64,000 nt of DNA from Sagittula sp. P11 (GTDB lineage Bacteria > Pseudomonadota > Alphaproteobacteria > Rhodobacterales > Rhodobacteraceae): positions 1,116,001 through 1,180,000 of the forward strand of contig NZ_CP021913.1 in assembly GCF_002814095.1 (NCBI RefSeq). Direction: 5' to 3'. The notes beneath the pieces are model-generated. The model had not been told where the DNA came from, made no database searches, and worked only from the letters and a program-made list of their open reading frames with translations. Below, one piece after another: positions 17,007-26,156 of the stretch; positions within the stretch are counted from its first letter, which is position 1, and each line of letters begins with the position of its first letter. The translations under genes were made by a program, and so were the position numbers.

Positions 17007-17492
17007 ATGAACACGGCGCCCGAGACCGAAATCGACACCCAGACACCGGCCGGCGATGCCCCTGCCAAGTTCCTGACGTTTCGTCTTGCGCGTGTGCAGG
17101 CCAAGCTGAACGCCCAGTCCAGCCGCATCCTGAAGGACCATGCCGGGATCACCCTGACACAGTGGCGGCTGCTGTCGCTGATCGGTGGCGCGGGCCGCAC
17201 CACTGCCGCGCACCTGTCTCGCGAGGTGGCGATGGACAAGGGGCTGATCTCCCGCAACATCAAGACGCTGGTGACGGACGGTTTCGTGCAGGTGACGCTC
17301 GACCCCGAAGACCACCGCGCCCAGCACCTCGAACTGACACCGCACGGGCTGCGCGTGTTCCAGGACACTCTGCCGCGGATGCGCGCCCGTCAGGACGCCC
17401 TGCGCGCGCATCTCGACATCGAGGAAGAGCTCATCCTCGACCGCGCCCTCGAAAAGCTGGAGCGCGCGGCAGAGGATCGCGCCCTCGGCTGA
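17007..17492 (+). CDS. MarR-family transcriptional regulator
   Basis: A 161-residue cytoplasmic winged-helix regulator. The core reads ITLTQWRLLSLIGGAG, then AAHLSREVAMDKGLISRNIK (recognition helix) and LVTDGFVQVTLDPEDHRAQ, the MarR wing with its conserved Asp-x-Arg. A C-terminal dimer helix follows. The start is placed at ATG 17007 with AGAGG ten bases upstream; ATG 16977 is possible but lies inside the palindrome and has poor spacing. It is alone between the OmpA gene and the convergent dehydrogenase. Target and ligand are unknown; autoregulation through the repeat at 16964 is likely. Confidence 0.82.
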   Translation: MNTAPETEIDTQTPAGDAPAKFLTFRLARVQAKLNAQSSRILKDHAGITLTQWRLLSLIGGAGRTTAAHLSREVAMDKGLISRNIKTLVTDGFVQVTLDPEDHRAQHLELTPHGLRVFQDTLPRMRARQDALRAHLDIEEELILDRALEKLERAAEDRALG

Positions 17493-17597
17493 CCCCTCCG
17501 GCAGACCGGCGCGCGGCCTGGAGGGCAGGCCGCTGAGCCTGAGAAGGCTCAGTCGGGGCGTCCGGAAGGGTGCGCCGCAGCACCGTTGCACCGTAGA

Positions 17598-18722
17598 TCA
17601 GAGCGTTACCCGGACCGATCCGCCCCGCGCGCTTTCCGCGATGGCGTGGATCACCTTCTCGAACGCCAGCGCATCGGTCATCGACGGATAGGCCTGCGCG
17701 CCGTCGCGGATCGCCGTCAGGATCTCGGCCGCCTCGATCACCTTCAGATCGTTGAACCCGATCTGGTGGCCCGGCGCAGGCACGAAGGCCCCGAACGGCG
17801 GATGATCGGGGCCTGTCAGGATCGTGCGGAACCCCTGCTCGCCGCGCGGCCCCTCGTTCAGGTAAACCTGCAGCTCGTTCATCCGCTCCTGCGCGAAACA
17901 GATCATGCCCTTGGTGCCGTGTATCTCCCAGTCCAGCCTGTTCTTGCGCCCCCAGGCAGAGCGCGAGGTAGAGATCGACCCGTGCGCGCCATTGGCAAAG
18001 CGCACCAGCGCGGTGGCGGTGTCCTCGTTCTCGACAGGTGACCGCCCCGAGCCGTCCGCCAGCGGCCGCGTCTCGTGCACCACCTGCATGTCGGCAACAA
18101 GGCTCTCGACCGGCCCCACGAGTCCGACGATCATCGACACGAGGTGACAGCCCAGGTCGCCCAGCGTGCCCAGCCCGGCATCGGCAAGTTTCGCCCGCCA
18201 CGTCCACGGCAGGTCCGGATCGGCCTGGTAGTCCTCGTCGACCCAGCCGCGCACATGCACCACACGCCCGATGCGCCCGTCCTCGATGATGCGCTTCGCG
18301 TGCTGGAAGGCGGGGTTGCGGATGTAGTTGTAGCCCAGCATGGTCACGACCCCCGCCGCCCGGGCCGCGGCCTCCATCTCTTCGGCGTCGGCCAGTGTCA
18401 GTGCCATGGGTTTCTCGCACCAGACGTGCTTGCCTGCCTCAAGCGCGGCGAGCGCCATCTCGCGGTGGAGGTTGTTCGGCGTTGTGATGCTGACGACATC
18501 GACCGCCGGGTCGGCCACCAGCGCCCGCCAGTCGTCGGTGGCCCGGGCAAAGCCGAATTGCGCCGCCATCTGCTCTGCCTTTGCCATTGGCGTGTCGCAG
18601 AGCATCTCCATGCGAACGTCGGGGAGAGTGCCTCCCAGCACCGCGCGGGCGTTGCGCCACCCCAAGGCGTGCGCCTTGCCCATGAACCCCGTGCCGATCA
18701 CGCCCACGCCAATCCCGGTCAT
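17598..18722 (-). CDS. Gfo/Idh/MocA oxidoreductase of the inositol cluster
   Basis: A 374-residue NAD(P)-dependent dehydrogenase. The Rossmann opening is VGVIGTGFMGKAHALGW (residues 6-22), followed by VSITTPNNLHREMAL, the family CEKPMA motif, and GDLGCHLVSMIVGL in the C-terminal domain (catalytic Asp/His region). Start ATG 18722 has GGGAGGA upstream; 77 further codons in the open frame extend into the divergent promoter and are rejected. It is divergent from a LacI-type regulator leading into iolC-iolD-iolE-iolB, so it probably oxidises an inositol isomer or derivative. It is not a close match to the IolG pattern I know, so I give no symbol. Confidence 0.75.
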   Translation of the reverse strand: MTGIGVGVIGTGFMGKAHALGWRNARAVLGGTLPDVRMEMLCDTPMAKAEQMAAQFGFARATDDWRALVADPAVDVVSITTPNNLHREMALAALEAGKHVWCEKPMALTLADAEEMEAAARAAGVVTMLGYNYIRNPAFQHAKRIIEDGRIGRVVHVRGWVDEDYQADPDLPWTWRAKLADAGLGTLGDLGCHLVSMIVGLVGPVESLVADMQVVHETRPLADGSGRSPVENEDTATALVRFANGAHGSISTSRSAWGRKNRLDWEIHGTKGMICFAQERMNELQVYLNEGPRGEQGFRTILTGPDHPPFGAFVPAPGHQIGFNDLKVIEAAEILTAIRDGAQAYPSMTDALAFEKVIHAIAESARGGSVRVTL

Positions 18723-18864
18723 CTTCGAATTCCTCCCGTTTGCCTGATATGGCGTAGCCGGTCGCACACGGCTCCGGCAACGAGCCGCGTCATCGGCGAC
18801 AGAATTTCTTGCAAAACCCATCAGAATGCCGCAGTCCAGTGCGAGGATATCGTCAGGACACGCC

Positions 18865-19896
18865 ATGGCACGCCGCCCCACGATCAACGATCTCGCCGCC
18901 GAGGCGCAGGTTTCCGTCGCCACCGTCGACCGCGTTCTCAACGGTCGCGCCAAGGTGCGGGAGGAGACCGCGCGCCGCGTCTACGAGGCGGCACAGCGCA
19001 TCGGATATCACGCCGCAGCTCTGATCGGGCAACGCATGATGGCCGACCTGCCAGAGATCCGGTTCGGCGTCGTCTTCAACAAGGAGCGCCAGCCGTTCTA
19101 CCAGGATTTCCGGACGGAGATGGAGAATGCCATCGCCCGCGCCACCAACATCCGCGGGCGCATGATCGTCGACTTCGTCCCGTCGCAAAGCCCGTCTGAC
19201 TTTGCCGCCGTGCTGGAAAAGACCGCCGCGCGCGCCGATGCGCTGGTCGCGACCGCGGTGAACCACGTGCAGGTCACGGACACCATCGCGCGCATCCAGG
19301 ATGGGGGCACGCCCTGCTTCTCGCTGCTCAACGATTTCGCCCAGGGCATCCGGCAAAGCTATATCGGCGTCAACAACATGAAGGCCGGGCGGGTCGCGGC
19401 GCACATGATCATGAAGGCGATCCAGCGTCCGGGCAAACTGGGGGTGTTCGTGGGTGGTTTCCGCTGGCACGGACACGAGCTGCGCGAGACCGGGTTCCGA
19501 TCCTACTTCCGCGAATTCGGGCCGGACTACAGCGTCCTCGACACGCTGGTGAACCTCGAGACCCGGCAACTGACCTACGAGGCAACGCTGGAACTGCTGC
19601 AAAGGCACCCCGATCTGAAGGGGCTCTATTGCGCGGGTGGCGGCATGGAAGGCGCCATCGCCGCCCTGCGCGAGGCGCGCGCACCCGGGCAGGTGGCGCT
19701 CGTCGTGCATGAGATTACGCCCGAGTCCCGCGCTGCCCTGGCCGACCGCTATGCGGAGATGGTGATCGCGACGCCCCTGCGCCAGCTTTGCGAGGCAGCG
19801 GTGAAACTGGTGTCGGACACGGTGCTCAACGGCACCTCCGGCACGCCGGGGCAGCTGTTCCTTCGTCCCGATCTCTACCTGCCGGAATCCGTCTGA
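18865..19896 (+). CDS. LacI-family regulator of the inositol genes
   Basis: A 343-residue repressor-type protein. The N-terminal helix-turn-helix (about 6-27) reads TINDLAAEAQVSVATVDRVL, followed by the hinge helix ARRVYEAAQRIGY. The rest is a type I periplasmic-binding-protein fold (PEIRFGVVFNKERQPFYQDF onward) that would bind inositol or a catabolite. CAGGA precedes ATG 18865. It is divergent from the Gfo/Idh/MocA gene (142 bases between) and 150 bases before iolC, the classic place for a local regulator. I found no clear LacI-type palindrome in either gap. Confidence 0.8.
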   Translation: MARRPTINDLAAEAQVSVATVDRVLNGRAKVREETARRVYEAAQRIGYHAAALIGQRMMADLPEIRFGVVFNKERQPFYQDFRTEMENAIARATNIRGRMIVDFVPSQSPSDFAAVLEKTAARADALVATAVNHVQVTDTIARIQDGGTPCFSLLNDFAQGIRQSYIGVNNMKAGRVAAHMIMKAIQRPGKLGVFVGGFRWHGHELRETGFRSYFREFGPDYSVLDTLVNLETRQLTYEATLELLQRHPDLKGLYCAGGGMEGAIAALREARAPGQVALVVHEITPESRAALADRYAEMVIATPLRQLCEAAVKLVSDTVLNGTSGTPGQLFLRPDLYLPESV

Positions 19897-20046
19897 TCGT
19901 TTCATCTCACCGCTGCGACGCCTCTCAGCAATGATAGGAAAAATCGCAGAAGCGTTGACGCAGGGCGCTGCTTGCCGACAGGTATCGGCAGAGGAGACGG
20001 CGGTCCGCGGGCCCCGTGGAGGATTCTATTCGCGAAGGCAGAACAC

Positions 20047-21978
20047 ATGACGAAACCCCTCGACGTGATCACGATCGGGCGGTCCTCTGTGGACCTTTAC
20101 GGCGCACAGATCGGCGGCCGTCTCGAAGACATGGCCAGCTTCAACAAGTATATCGGCGGCTCCCCCACCAACATGGCGGCTGGCACGGCACGGCTCGGTC
20201 TCAAGTCCGCACTCATCACCCGCGTCGGCGATGAGCACATGGGCCGGTTCATCAAGGAACAGCTTGCCAAGGAGGGCGTCGACACGCGCGGCATCGTCAC
20301 CGATCCGGAGCGGCTGACCGCGCTGGTTATCCTCGGCATCCGCGACCAGGAGCAATTTCCGCTGATCTTCTACCGCGACAACTGCGCGGACATGGCGCTG
20401 TGCGAGGATGACATCGACGAGGGCTACGTGACCTCCGCCCGCGCGGTGGTGGCGACCGGGACCCACCTGAGCCACACGCGGACCGAAGCCGCCGTCCTCA
20501 AGGCGCTGAACATCGCCCGCGCGAACGGGATGCAGACTGCGCTAGACATCGACTACCGCCCGAACCTCTGGGGTCTGTCCGGCCACGGCGACGGCGAGAA
20601 CCGCTTCATCGCTTCCGACAAGGTGACGGCCAAACTGCAATCGACGCTGCACCTCTTCGACCTGATCGTCGGCACGGAGGAGGAGTTCCACATCGCGGGC
20701 GGCACCACCGACACGATTGCGGCGCTGCGCGCGGTCCGCGAGGTGTCCGGCGCGACGCTGGTCTGCAAGCGCGGCCCTATGGGCGCATCCGCCTTCGAGG
20801 GGCCGATCCCCGACAGCCTCGACGATGGCCAGACCGGCCCCGGCTTCCCCATCGAGGTGTTCAACGTGCTGGGCGCGGGCGACGGCTTCATGTCCGGGCT
20901 GCTGAAGGGCTGGCTCGATGGCGAAGACTGGCCGACCGCGCTGAAATACGCCAACGCCTGCGGGGCCTTCGCTGTCAGCCGTCACGGCTGCGCGCCCGCC
21001 TATCCGTCCTGGACCGAGCTGCAGTTCTTCCTCGACCGAGGCGTGAAGGAGAAGGCGCTGCGCAAGGACAAGGCGCTGGAGCAGATCCACTGGTCGACGA
21101 ACCGCAAGGGCGACTGGTCGACGATGCGGGTCTTTGCCTTCGACCACCGGATGCAGCTGGAAGAGCTGGACGGCGCGACCGACGCGAAGATCGACGATTT
21201 CAAGGAGCTTTGCCTCGACGCCTGCACCGCCGTCGCGGACGGTCGGTCCGGCTATGGCCTGCTGTGCGACGGGCGTCTTGGCCGGCAGGCGCTCTACAAG
21301 GCGGCGGGCACCGGACTGTGGATCGGCCGCCCGGTGGAATGGCCCGGGTCGCGCCCCCTGACGCTTGAGCCCGAGATCGGCCCGGACTTCGGCGGGCTGA
21401 ACGAATGGCCGCTGGAACACGTGGTGAAATGCCTTTGCTTCTACCACCCCGACGACACGGCGGAGATGAAACAGCAGCAGGAAGACACCGTCACCCGCCT
21501 GTTCCACGCCTGCCGCCGCAACAACCTTGAGTTCCTGCTGGAGGTCATCCCTTCCAAGGTCGCGGCGGTCACCGACACCACGACGGCAGAGATCATCCAG
21601 CGGTTCTACGACATCGGCATCTACCCCGACTGGTGGAAGCTGGAACCGATGAAGTCCGAAGCGGGCTGGCAGGCCGCCTGCGACGCCATCGCGCGCAACG
21701 ATGCCCATACCCGCGGGATCGTGGTGCTGGGCCTCGCCGCGGCGGAGGATGCGCTGGCCGACAGCTTCAGGGCCGCTGCAAAGTTCCCGCTGGTGAAGGG
21801 TTTTGCCGTGGGCCGCACGATCTTCGGCGATGCCGCGAAGGCGTGGATGAAGGGCGAGATGTCCGATGCCGACGCCGTCGCGCTGATGAAAGACAACTAC
21901 ACCCGGCTCTGCACCATTTGGGACGATGCGCGCGCGCAGGCGTCCGCGCAGACCGGCACCACACGCCAGACCGCCTGA
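20047..21978 (+). CDS. iolC: 5-dehydro-2-deoxygluconokinase fused to DUF2090 aldolase-like domain
   Basis: A 643-residue two-domain enzyme. The N-terminal half (about 1-320) is a PfkB-type kinase with IGRSSVDLYGAQIGG, YIGGSPTNMA and the C-terminal signature FNVLGAGDGFMSGLL containing the catalytic Asp. It phosphorylates 2-deoxy-5-keto-gluconate. The C-terminal half (about 335-630) is DUF2090, starting MRVFAFDHRMQLEEL, with EVIPSK and WWKLEPM segments; in this fusion it is thought to be the matching phosphogluconate aldolase. The ribosome site is modest (AAGG eight bases before ATG 20047). It heads iolC-iolD-iolE and should cover two successive steps in one protein. Confidence 0.88.
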   Translation: MTKPLDVITIGRSSVDLYGAQIGGRLEDMASFNKYIGGSPTNMAAGTARLGLKSALITRVGDEHMGRFIKEQLAKEGVDTRGIVTDPERLTALVILGIRDQEQFPLIFYRDNCADMALCEDDIDEGYVTSARAVVATGTHLSHTRTEAAVLKALNIARANGMQTALDIDYRPNLWGLSGHGDGENRFIASDKVTAKLQSTLHLFDLIVGTEEEFHIAGGTTDTIAALRAVREVSGATLVCKRGPMGASAFEGPIPDSLDDGQTGPGFPIEVFNVLGAGDGFMSGLLKGWLDGEDWPTALKYANACGAFAVSRHGCAPAYPSWTELQFFLDRGVKEKALRKDKALEQIHWSTNRKGDWSTMRVFAFDHRMQLEELDGATDAKIDDFKELCLDACTAVADGRSGYGLLCDGRLGRQALYKAAGTGLWIGRPVEWPGSRPLTLEPEIGPDFGGLNEWPLEHVVKCLCFYHPDDTAEMKQQQEDTVTRLFHACRRNNLEFLLEVIPSKVAAVTDTTTAEIIQRFYDIGIYPDWWKLEPMKSEAGWQAACDAIARNDAHTRGIVVLGLAAAEDALADSFRAAAKFPLVKGFAVGRTIFGDAAKAWMKGEMSDADAVALMKDNYTRLCTIWDDARAQASAQTGTTRQTA

Positions 21979-21992
21979 GGGAGGACGACGAC

Positions 21993-23810
21993 ATGGCCAC
22001 GATCCGACTTACCGCCGCACAGGCGATGGTCCGCTACCTGTCCAACCAGATGAACGAGGACGGCGAACGCTTCCTTGCCGGATGCTGGGCGATCTTCGGC
22101 CACGGCAACGTGGCGGGGATGGGCGAGGCGCTCTACCACGGGCGCGGGTCATTCCCCACATGGCGCGGCCACAACGAACAGACCATGGCCCATGCCGCCA
22201 TCGCCTATTCGAAGCAGCTGGGCCGCAAACGGGCGATGATGGTGACCTCCTCCATCGGGCCGGGCGCGACCAACATGGTCACCGCCGCAGCCCTGGCCCA
22301 CGTGAACCGCATTCCCGTCCTGCTGGTACCGGGCGACGTCTTTGCCAACCGTGGCCCCGATCCGGTGCTGCAGCAGGTCGAGGATTTCGAGGACGGCACG
22401 ATCAGCGTCAACGACTGCTTCAGGCCGGTGTCACGCTACTTCGACCGCATCATGCGCCCCGAACACCTTCTGACCGCCCTGCCCCGGGCCATGGCGACGA
22501 TGACCGACCCGGCGCAGTGCGGGCCGGTGACACTGGCCTTCTGTCAGGACGTGCAGACCGAGGCATACGACTACCCGGAGTCCTTCTTCGAGCCGAAGGT
22601 CTGGTATCAGCGCCGCATCCGTCCCGACGAGGGCGAACTGGCCCGCGTGGTCGAGGCGATCAAGGCGGCAAAGAAACCGATGATCGTGGCCGGGGGCGGG
22701 GTGCATTTCTCTGACGCCTGTGCGGACCTCCAGACCTTTGCCGAAACCTTCGGCATCCCCGTGGTCGAAACCCAGGCGGGCAAGTCCGCGCTGGCGTGGG
22801 ACCATCCGCTGAACCTCGGCCCCGTGGGCGTGACCGGCGCTGAGTCGGCGAACCGGGCCTGCGCCGAGACGGACCTCGTGCTGGGTGTCGGCACTCGTTT
22901 TCAGGACTTCACCACGGGATCTTGGACCGTGTTTAACGGCGGCGCAAAGCTCGTGTCCCTGAACGTACAGGCCTACGACGCGGTGAAACACGGCGCGATG
23001 CCCCTGCTGGCGGATGCGCGCGTCGGGCTGAAGGACCTCGCCTCCGCGCTTGGCAGCTACAAGGGCGGGCTGAGCATCGACGGCTTCAAGGACGCATGGT
23101 TCGGCAAGGTCGACCCGCTGACGGATGCGCCCGCGGAGGGCAACGAGCTGCCGACCGACCAGCAGGTCATCGGCGCGGTCCAGCGGGCGTCAGGCCCGGA
23201 CACCGTCGTCATGTGCGCCGCAGGCACCATGCCGGGCGAGTTGCACAAGCTGTGGAAGGCGCCGCGTCCGGGCGCCTATCACATGGAATACGGCTTTTCC
23301 TGCATGGGCTACGAGATCGCCGGTGCCATGGGGATCAAGATGGCCCAGCCCGAGCGCGACGTGATCTGCATGATCGGCGACGGGTCCTACATGATGGCCA
23401 ACTCCGAGCTCGCCACGGCGGCGGCGATGGGCCTCAAGATCACCCTCGTCATCACCGACAACCGCGGCTACGGCTGCATCAACCGGCTCCAGATGGGCAC
23501 CGGCGGGGCGGAGTTCAACAACCTCCTGGACCACTCCTCTGCCGCCGACAGCAACATCGACTTCGCCGCGCACAGCGCCTCGATGGGCGCGGCAGCGGTC
23601 CACGTGTCGAGCATCGCGGAACTCGAGGACGCACTGGCCCGCGCCAGGGACGCGGCCGGTCCCTTCGTGGTGGTGATCGACACGGACCCCTACCCGTCGA
23701 CGCCGCACGGCGGCAACTGGTGGGACGTGGCGGTGCCCGAGGTCTCGGAGCGCGCCGAAGTGAATGACGCCCGCAAAGTCTACGAAGCCGCGCTGCTCGA
23801 GCGCACGTAA
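21993..23810 (+). CDS. iolD: 3D-(3,5/4)-trihydroxycyclohexane-1,2-dione hydrolase
   Basis: A 605-residue thiamine-diphosphate enzyme that opens the ring of the inosose-derived dione in myo-inositol breakdown. The three ThDP domains are in order: N-terminal PYR domain with the catalytic Glu in RGHNEQTMAHAA; central domain with MIVAGGGVHFSDA; and C-terminal PP domain with the cofactor motif GDGSYMMANSEL ending in VITDNRGYG. Length is normal for the family. GGGAGGA sits seven bases before ATG 21993, 14 bases past the iolC stop. iolE follows after 10 bases, so the three are one operon. Confidence 0.93.
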   Translation: MATIRLTAAQAMVRYLSNQMNEDGERFLAGCWAIFGHGNVAGMGEALYHGRGSFPTWRGHNEQTMAHAAIAYSKQLGRKRAMMVTSSIGPGATNMVTAAALAHVNRIPVLLVPGDVFANRGPDPVLQQVEDFEDGTISVNDCFRPVSRYFDRIMRPEHLLTALPRAMATMTDPAQCGPVTLAFCQDVQTEAYDYPESFFEPKVWYQRRIRPDEGELARVVEAIKAAKKPMIVAGGGVHFSDACADLQTFAETFGIPVVETQAGKSALAWDHPLNLGPVGVTGAESANRACAETDLVLGVGTRFQDFTTGSWTVFNGGAKLVSLNVQAYDAVKHGAMPLLADARVGLKDLASALGSYKGGLSIDGFKDAWFGKVDPLTDAPAEGNELPTDQQVIGAVQRASGPDTVVMCAAGTMPGELHKLWKAPRPGAYHMEYGFSCMGYEIAGAMGIKMAQPERDVICMIGDGSYMMANSELATAAAMGLKITLVITDNRGYGCINRLQMGTGGAEFNNLLDHSSAADSNIDFAAHSASMGAAAVHVSSIAELEDALARARDAAGPFVVVIDTDPYPSTPHGGNWWDVAVPEVSERAEVNDARKVYEAALLERT

Positions 23811-23820
23811 GGATAGGACC

Positions 23821-24720
23821 ATGACCGTCAAGATCGGCATTTCCCCCATCGCCTGGCAGAACGACGACCTGCCCGACCTGACCTCTGCCTTCACCATGGA
23901 GCAGTGCCTGAAAGAGGCGCGCGAGATCGGCTATACCGGGGTCGAGCGTGGACGCCGCATGCCCGCCGACACCGAGGGGCTGAAGGCCTACCTCCAGAAG
24001 TACGACATCGCGCTGTGCGGCGGCTGGTGCTCCGGCAACCTTCTGGTCGCCAGCGTCGAGGAAGAGTGCGCCGCGATCACCCAGCAGGTCGACCAGTTCA
24101 TTTCGCTGAACGCGCCCTGCCTTGTATACGCCGAGTGTTCAAACACCGTGCAGGGCATGGCCAACACCCCCGTCAACGACCGGCCCAAGCTGTCGAAGGA
24201 CGAGGTGACGACCTATGCGAAGAAGCTGTCGGAGGTGGCGAAGTGGATGCAGGACCGCGGCATGGTCCTGTCCTATCACCACCACATGGGCAGCTTCATC
24301 GAAAGCGAGGAAGAGGTGAACTGGCTGATGGAGGGATCTTCCCCCGAGGTCACGCTCTGCTTCGACACCGGCCACCTGCTGTTCGGCGGTGGCGACGTGA
24401 TGGCGACCATGGACCGCTGGGCCGACCGTATACACCATGTGCACTTCAAGGACATCCGCCCCGACGTGGTGAAGGACGTGCGCGACAACGACCGCTCCTT
24501 CCTCGACGCGGTGATCGCGGGTGCCTTCACCGTCCCGGGCGACGGCTGCATCGACTTCCAGGCAGTGGCCGACAAGCTGGCGAAGATGTCCTTCAACGGC
24601 TGGATCGTCGTGGAGGCCGAGCAGGACCCGGCCAAGGCCCCACCCTACGAATACAGCCAGAAGGGCTACCAGCACATTCTCGAGGTCTGCGCCAACGCCG
24701 GCCTGACGGTCGAGACCTGA
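23821..24720 (+). CDS. iolE: Myo-inosose-2 dehydratase
   Basis: A 299-residue TIM-barrel enzyme that dehydrates 2-keto-myo-inositol to the dione used by IolD. The opening IGISPIAWQNDDLPDL is the hallmark of IolE. Further on are GYTGVERGRRMP, the metal-site region LSYHHHMGSFIES and CFDTGHLLFGGGD, and HHVHFKDI. Length is normal. Start ATG 23821 follows the iolD stop by 10 bases with AAGGA overlapping the stop. A small membrane-protein gene begins 5 bases after its stop. Confidence 0.92.
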   Translation: MTVKIGISPIAWQNDDLPDLTSAFTMEQCLKEAREIGYTGVERGRRMPADTEGLKAYLQKYDIALCGGWCSGNLLVASVEEECAAITQQVDQFISLNAPCLVYAECSNTVQGMANTPVNDRPKLSKDEVTTYAKKLSEVAKWMQDRGMVLSYHHHMGSFIESEEEVNWLMEGSSPEVTLCFDTGHLLFGGGDVMATMDRWADRIHHVHFKDIRPDVVKDVRDNDRSFLDAVIAGAFTVPGDGCIDFQAVADKLAKMSFNGWIVVEAEQDPAKAPPYEYSQKGYQHILEVCANAGLTVET

Positions 24721-24724
24721 TCCC

Positions 24725-24940
24725 ATGGCCCGCTTCCTCGACGTCCAGCACCCGTTCTTCAAACCGCTCTGGCGGCGGATCGTGACGGTCGCGGCCTGCC
24801 TCGGCTGGGCGCTGCTGGAACTGTCGTGGGGCGGGCCGATGTGGGCGCTGCTCTTCGGTCTGATCGGCCTGTACTGCGCGTATCAATTCTTCGTCGCCTT
24901 CGATCCAAAAGAGGCGGAAACCAAGGAGGAGGATTCATGA
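24725..24940 (+). CDS. Small two-helix membrane protein
   Basis: A 71-residue protein of unknown role. After a basic, aromatic N-terminus (FFKPLWRRI) there are two hydrophobic stretches (about 19-37 and 40-60) joined by a short WGGP turn, then a charged tail ending DPKEAETKEEDS. It would be an inner-membrane hairpin with both ends in the cytoplasm. It starts 5 bases after iolE and its stop overlaps the dioxygenase start by 4 bases, so it belongs to this operon. No clear ribosome site precedes it, suggesting translational coupling to iolE. Confidence 0.7.
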   Translation: MARFLDVQHPFFKPLWRRIVTVAACLGWALLELSWGGPMWALLFGLIGLYCAYQFFVAFDPKEAETKEEDS

Positions 24941-26103
24941 AAGACGTCGGTTACTTCGATATCGAGGACTGCGACCTGCAGGACTTCGCCCGGCTCTGCG
25001 GTCAGACGCTGTCGGCGGGCCAGTTGCGCTTTGCCTCTGACGTGCAGAAGAACGTCCCCCTCTACGACATGCCCTCCCTCACCGCTGCCCTCAGCGACCC
25101 GGCGCAGCGCCTGTCGCTGCTGGCCGAATGGGGCTGGGTGCTGGGACAATCCGCCGGTGTGCTGGTGCTGAAAGGCGCCTACGAGGACACCGCCCCCATC
25201 GACGCTGCCACCCGCGCCTACGAGGCGATCATCGCGGAGGAGAAGGCGCGCTCCGGCGGCGGGGCCGATCACTTCGCGGCGGCAGGCGCCAACGACCGGA
25301 TCTGGAACTCGCTCCAGAAACTCTGCGAGAAGGACCCGGAGACCTTCGCCCTCTACTTCGGCAACGACGCCATCGCGGCGGTCTGCGAGGCATGGCTCGG
25401 CCCCTGCTACCAGATGACCGCGCAGGTCAACCTCGTGCGGCCCGGCGGCAAGGCGCAGGTCGCGCACCGCGACTATCACCTCGGCTTCCAGACGGCTGAG
25501 GCGGCGGGGCGCTTCCCGGCGCATGTGCACGATCTGTCCGCGGTCATGACGCTGCAGGGCGCGGTGGCGCATTGCGACATGCCGGTGGAGAGCGGCCCGA
25601 CCAAGTTGCTGCCGTTCAGCCAGCTCTTCCGCCCCGGCTACATGGCCTACCGCCGCGAGGACTTCCGCGCCTATTTCGAGGATCACTGCATCCAGCTTCC
25701 CCTTGCCAAGGGCGACGCCGTGTTCTTCAACCCGGCGCTGTTCCACGGCGCCGGGTCGAACCATTCGGCGGATATCAACCGCATGGCCAACCTCCTGCAG
25801 GTCTCCAGCGCGTTCGGACGGGCGATGGAGTCGATCGACCGCACCGCCATGGTGCGGAAGCTCTATCCGGTGGTGAAGTCGCTGCGGGCAGAGGGCCGGC
25901 TGGACGATCCCGGCACCGCGGCGGCCATCGCCTCCAGCGCCGAAGGTTACAGCTTCCCCACCAACCTCGACACCGATCCGCCGGTGGGCGGGCTGGCGCC
26001 GGAAACCCAGGCGGCCCTGTTCCACCGTGCCCTGGCGGAGGACATGGACGAGGCCGCCTTCAACGCCGCGCTGGACGCCCAGAACGCCCGCCGCCGCGCG
26101 TGA
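24937..26103 (+). CDS. Phytanoyl-CoA dioxygenase (PhyH)-family Fe(II)/2-oxoglutarate oxygenase
   Basis: A 388-residue predicted non-heme iron oxygenase. The facial triad can be placed as His and Asp in QVAHRDYHLGFQ and a distal His in LFHGAGSNHS, with Arg in INRMANL for 2-oxoglutarate. GAVAHCDMPVESGPTKLLPF between them is the typical PhyH segment before a Pro-rich turn. Start ATG 24937 has an excellent AAGGAGGAGG. It sits between the small membrane gene and iolB, an unusual place; it may hydroxylate an inositol-related compound or another cyclic polyol. The substrate is not predictable from sequence. Confidence 0.72.
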   Translation: MKDVGYFDIEDCDLQDFARLCGQTLSAGQLRFASDVQKNVPLYDMPSLTAALSDPAQRLSLLAEWGWVLGQSAGVLVLKGAYEDTAPIDAATRAYEAIIAEEKARSGGGADHFAAAGANDRIWNSLQKLCEKDPETFALYFGNDAIAAVCEAWLGPCYQMTAQVNLVRPGGKAQVAHRDYHLGFQTAEAAGRFPAHVHDLSAVMTLQGAVAHCDMPVESGPTKLLPFSQLFRPGYMAYRREDFRAYFEDHCIQLPLAKGDAVFFNPALFHGAGSNHSADINRMANLLQVSSAFGRAMESIDRTAMVRKLYPVVKSLRAEGRLDDPGTAAAIASSAEGYSFPTNLDTDPPVGGLAPETQAALFHRALAEDMDEAAFNAALDAQNARRRA

Positions 26104-26111
26104 AACAGCCT

Positions 26112-26136
26112 GTAGGGCGGGGCTTCGCGCCGCCCA
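26112..26136. repeat. REP-like stem-loop, copy A
   Basis: GTAGGGCGGGGCTTCGCGCC and then GCCCA folds as a stem (26115-26123 with 26127-26135) with a TTC loop and one G-G mismatch. It lies in the 53-base gap between the dioxygenase and iolB. Compared with the copy at 59616-59640, it shows two paired compensatory changes (T-A to C-G, C-G to G-C) and the same mismatch position, so a conserved structure rather than a chance hairpin is likely. Confidence 0.65.
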
Positions 26137-26156
26137 CCTATCGGAAAGGACGACCC

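Noticed and set aside
19955-19975. TTGACG as a promoter for iolC
   Set aside because: No acceptable -10 at 16-19 bases; left out as a feature.
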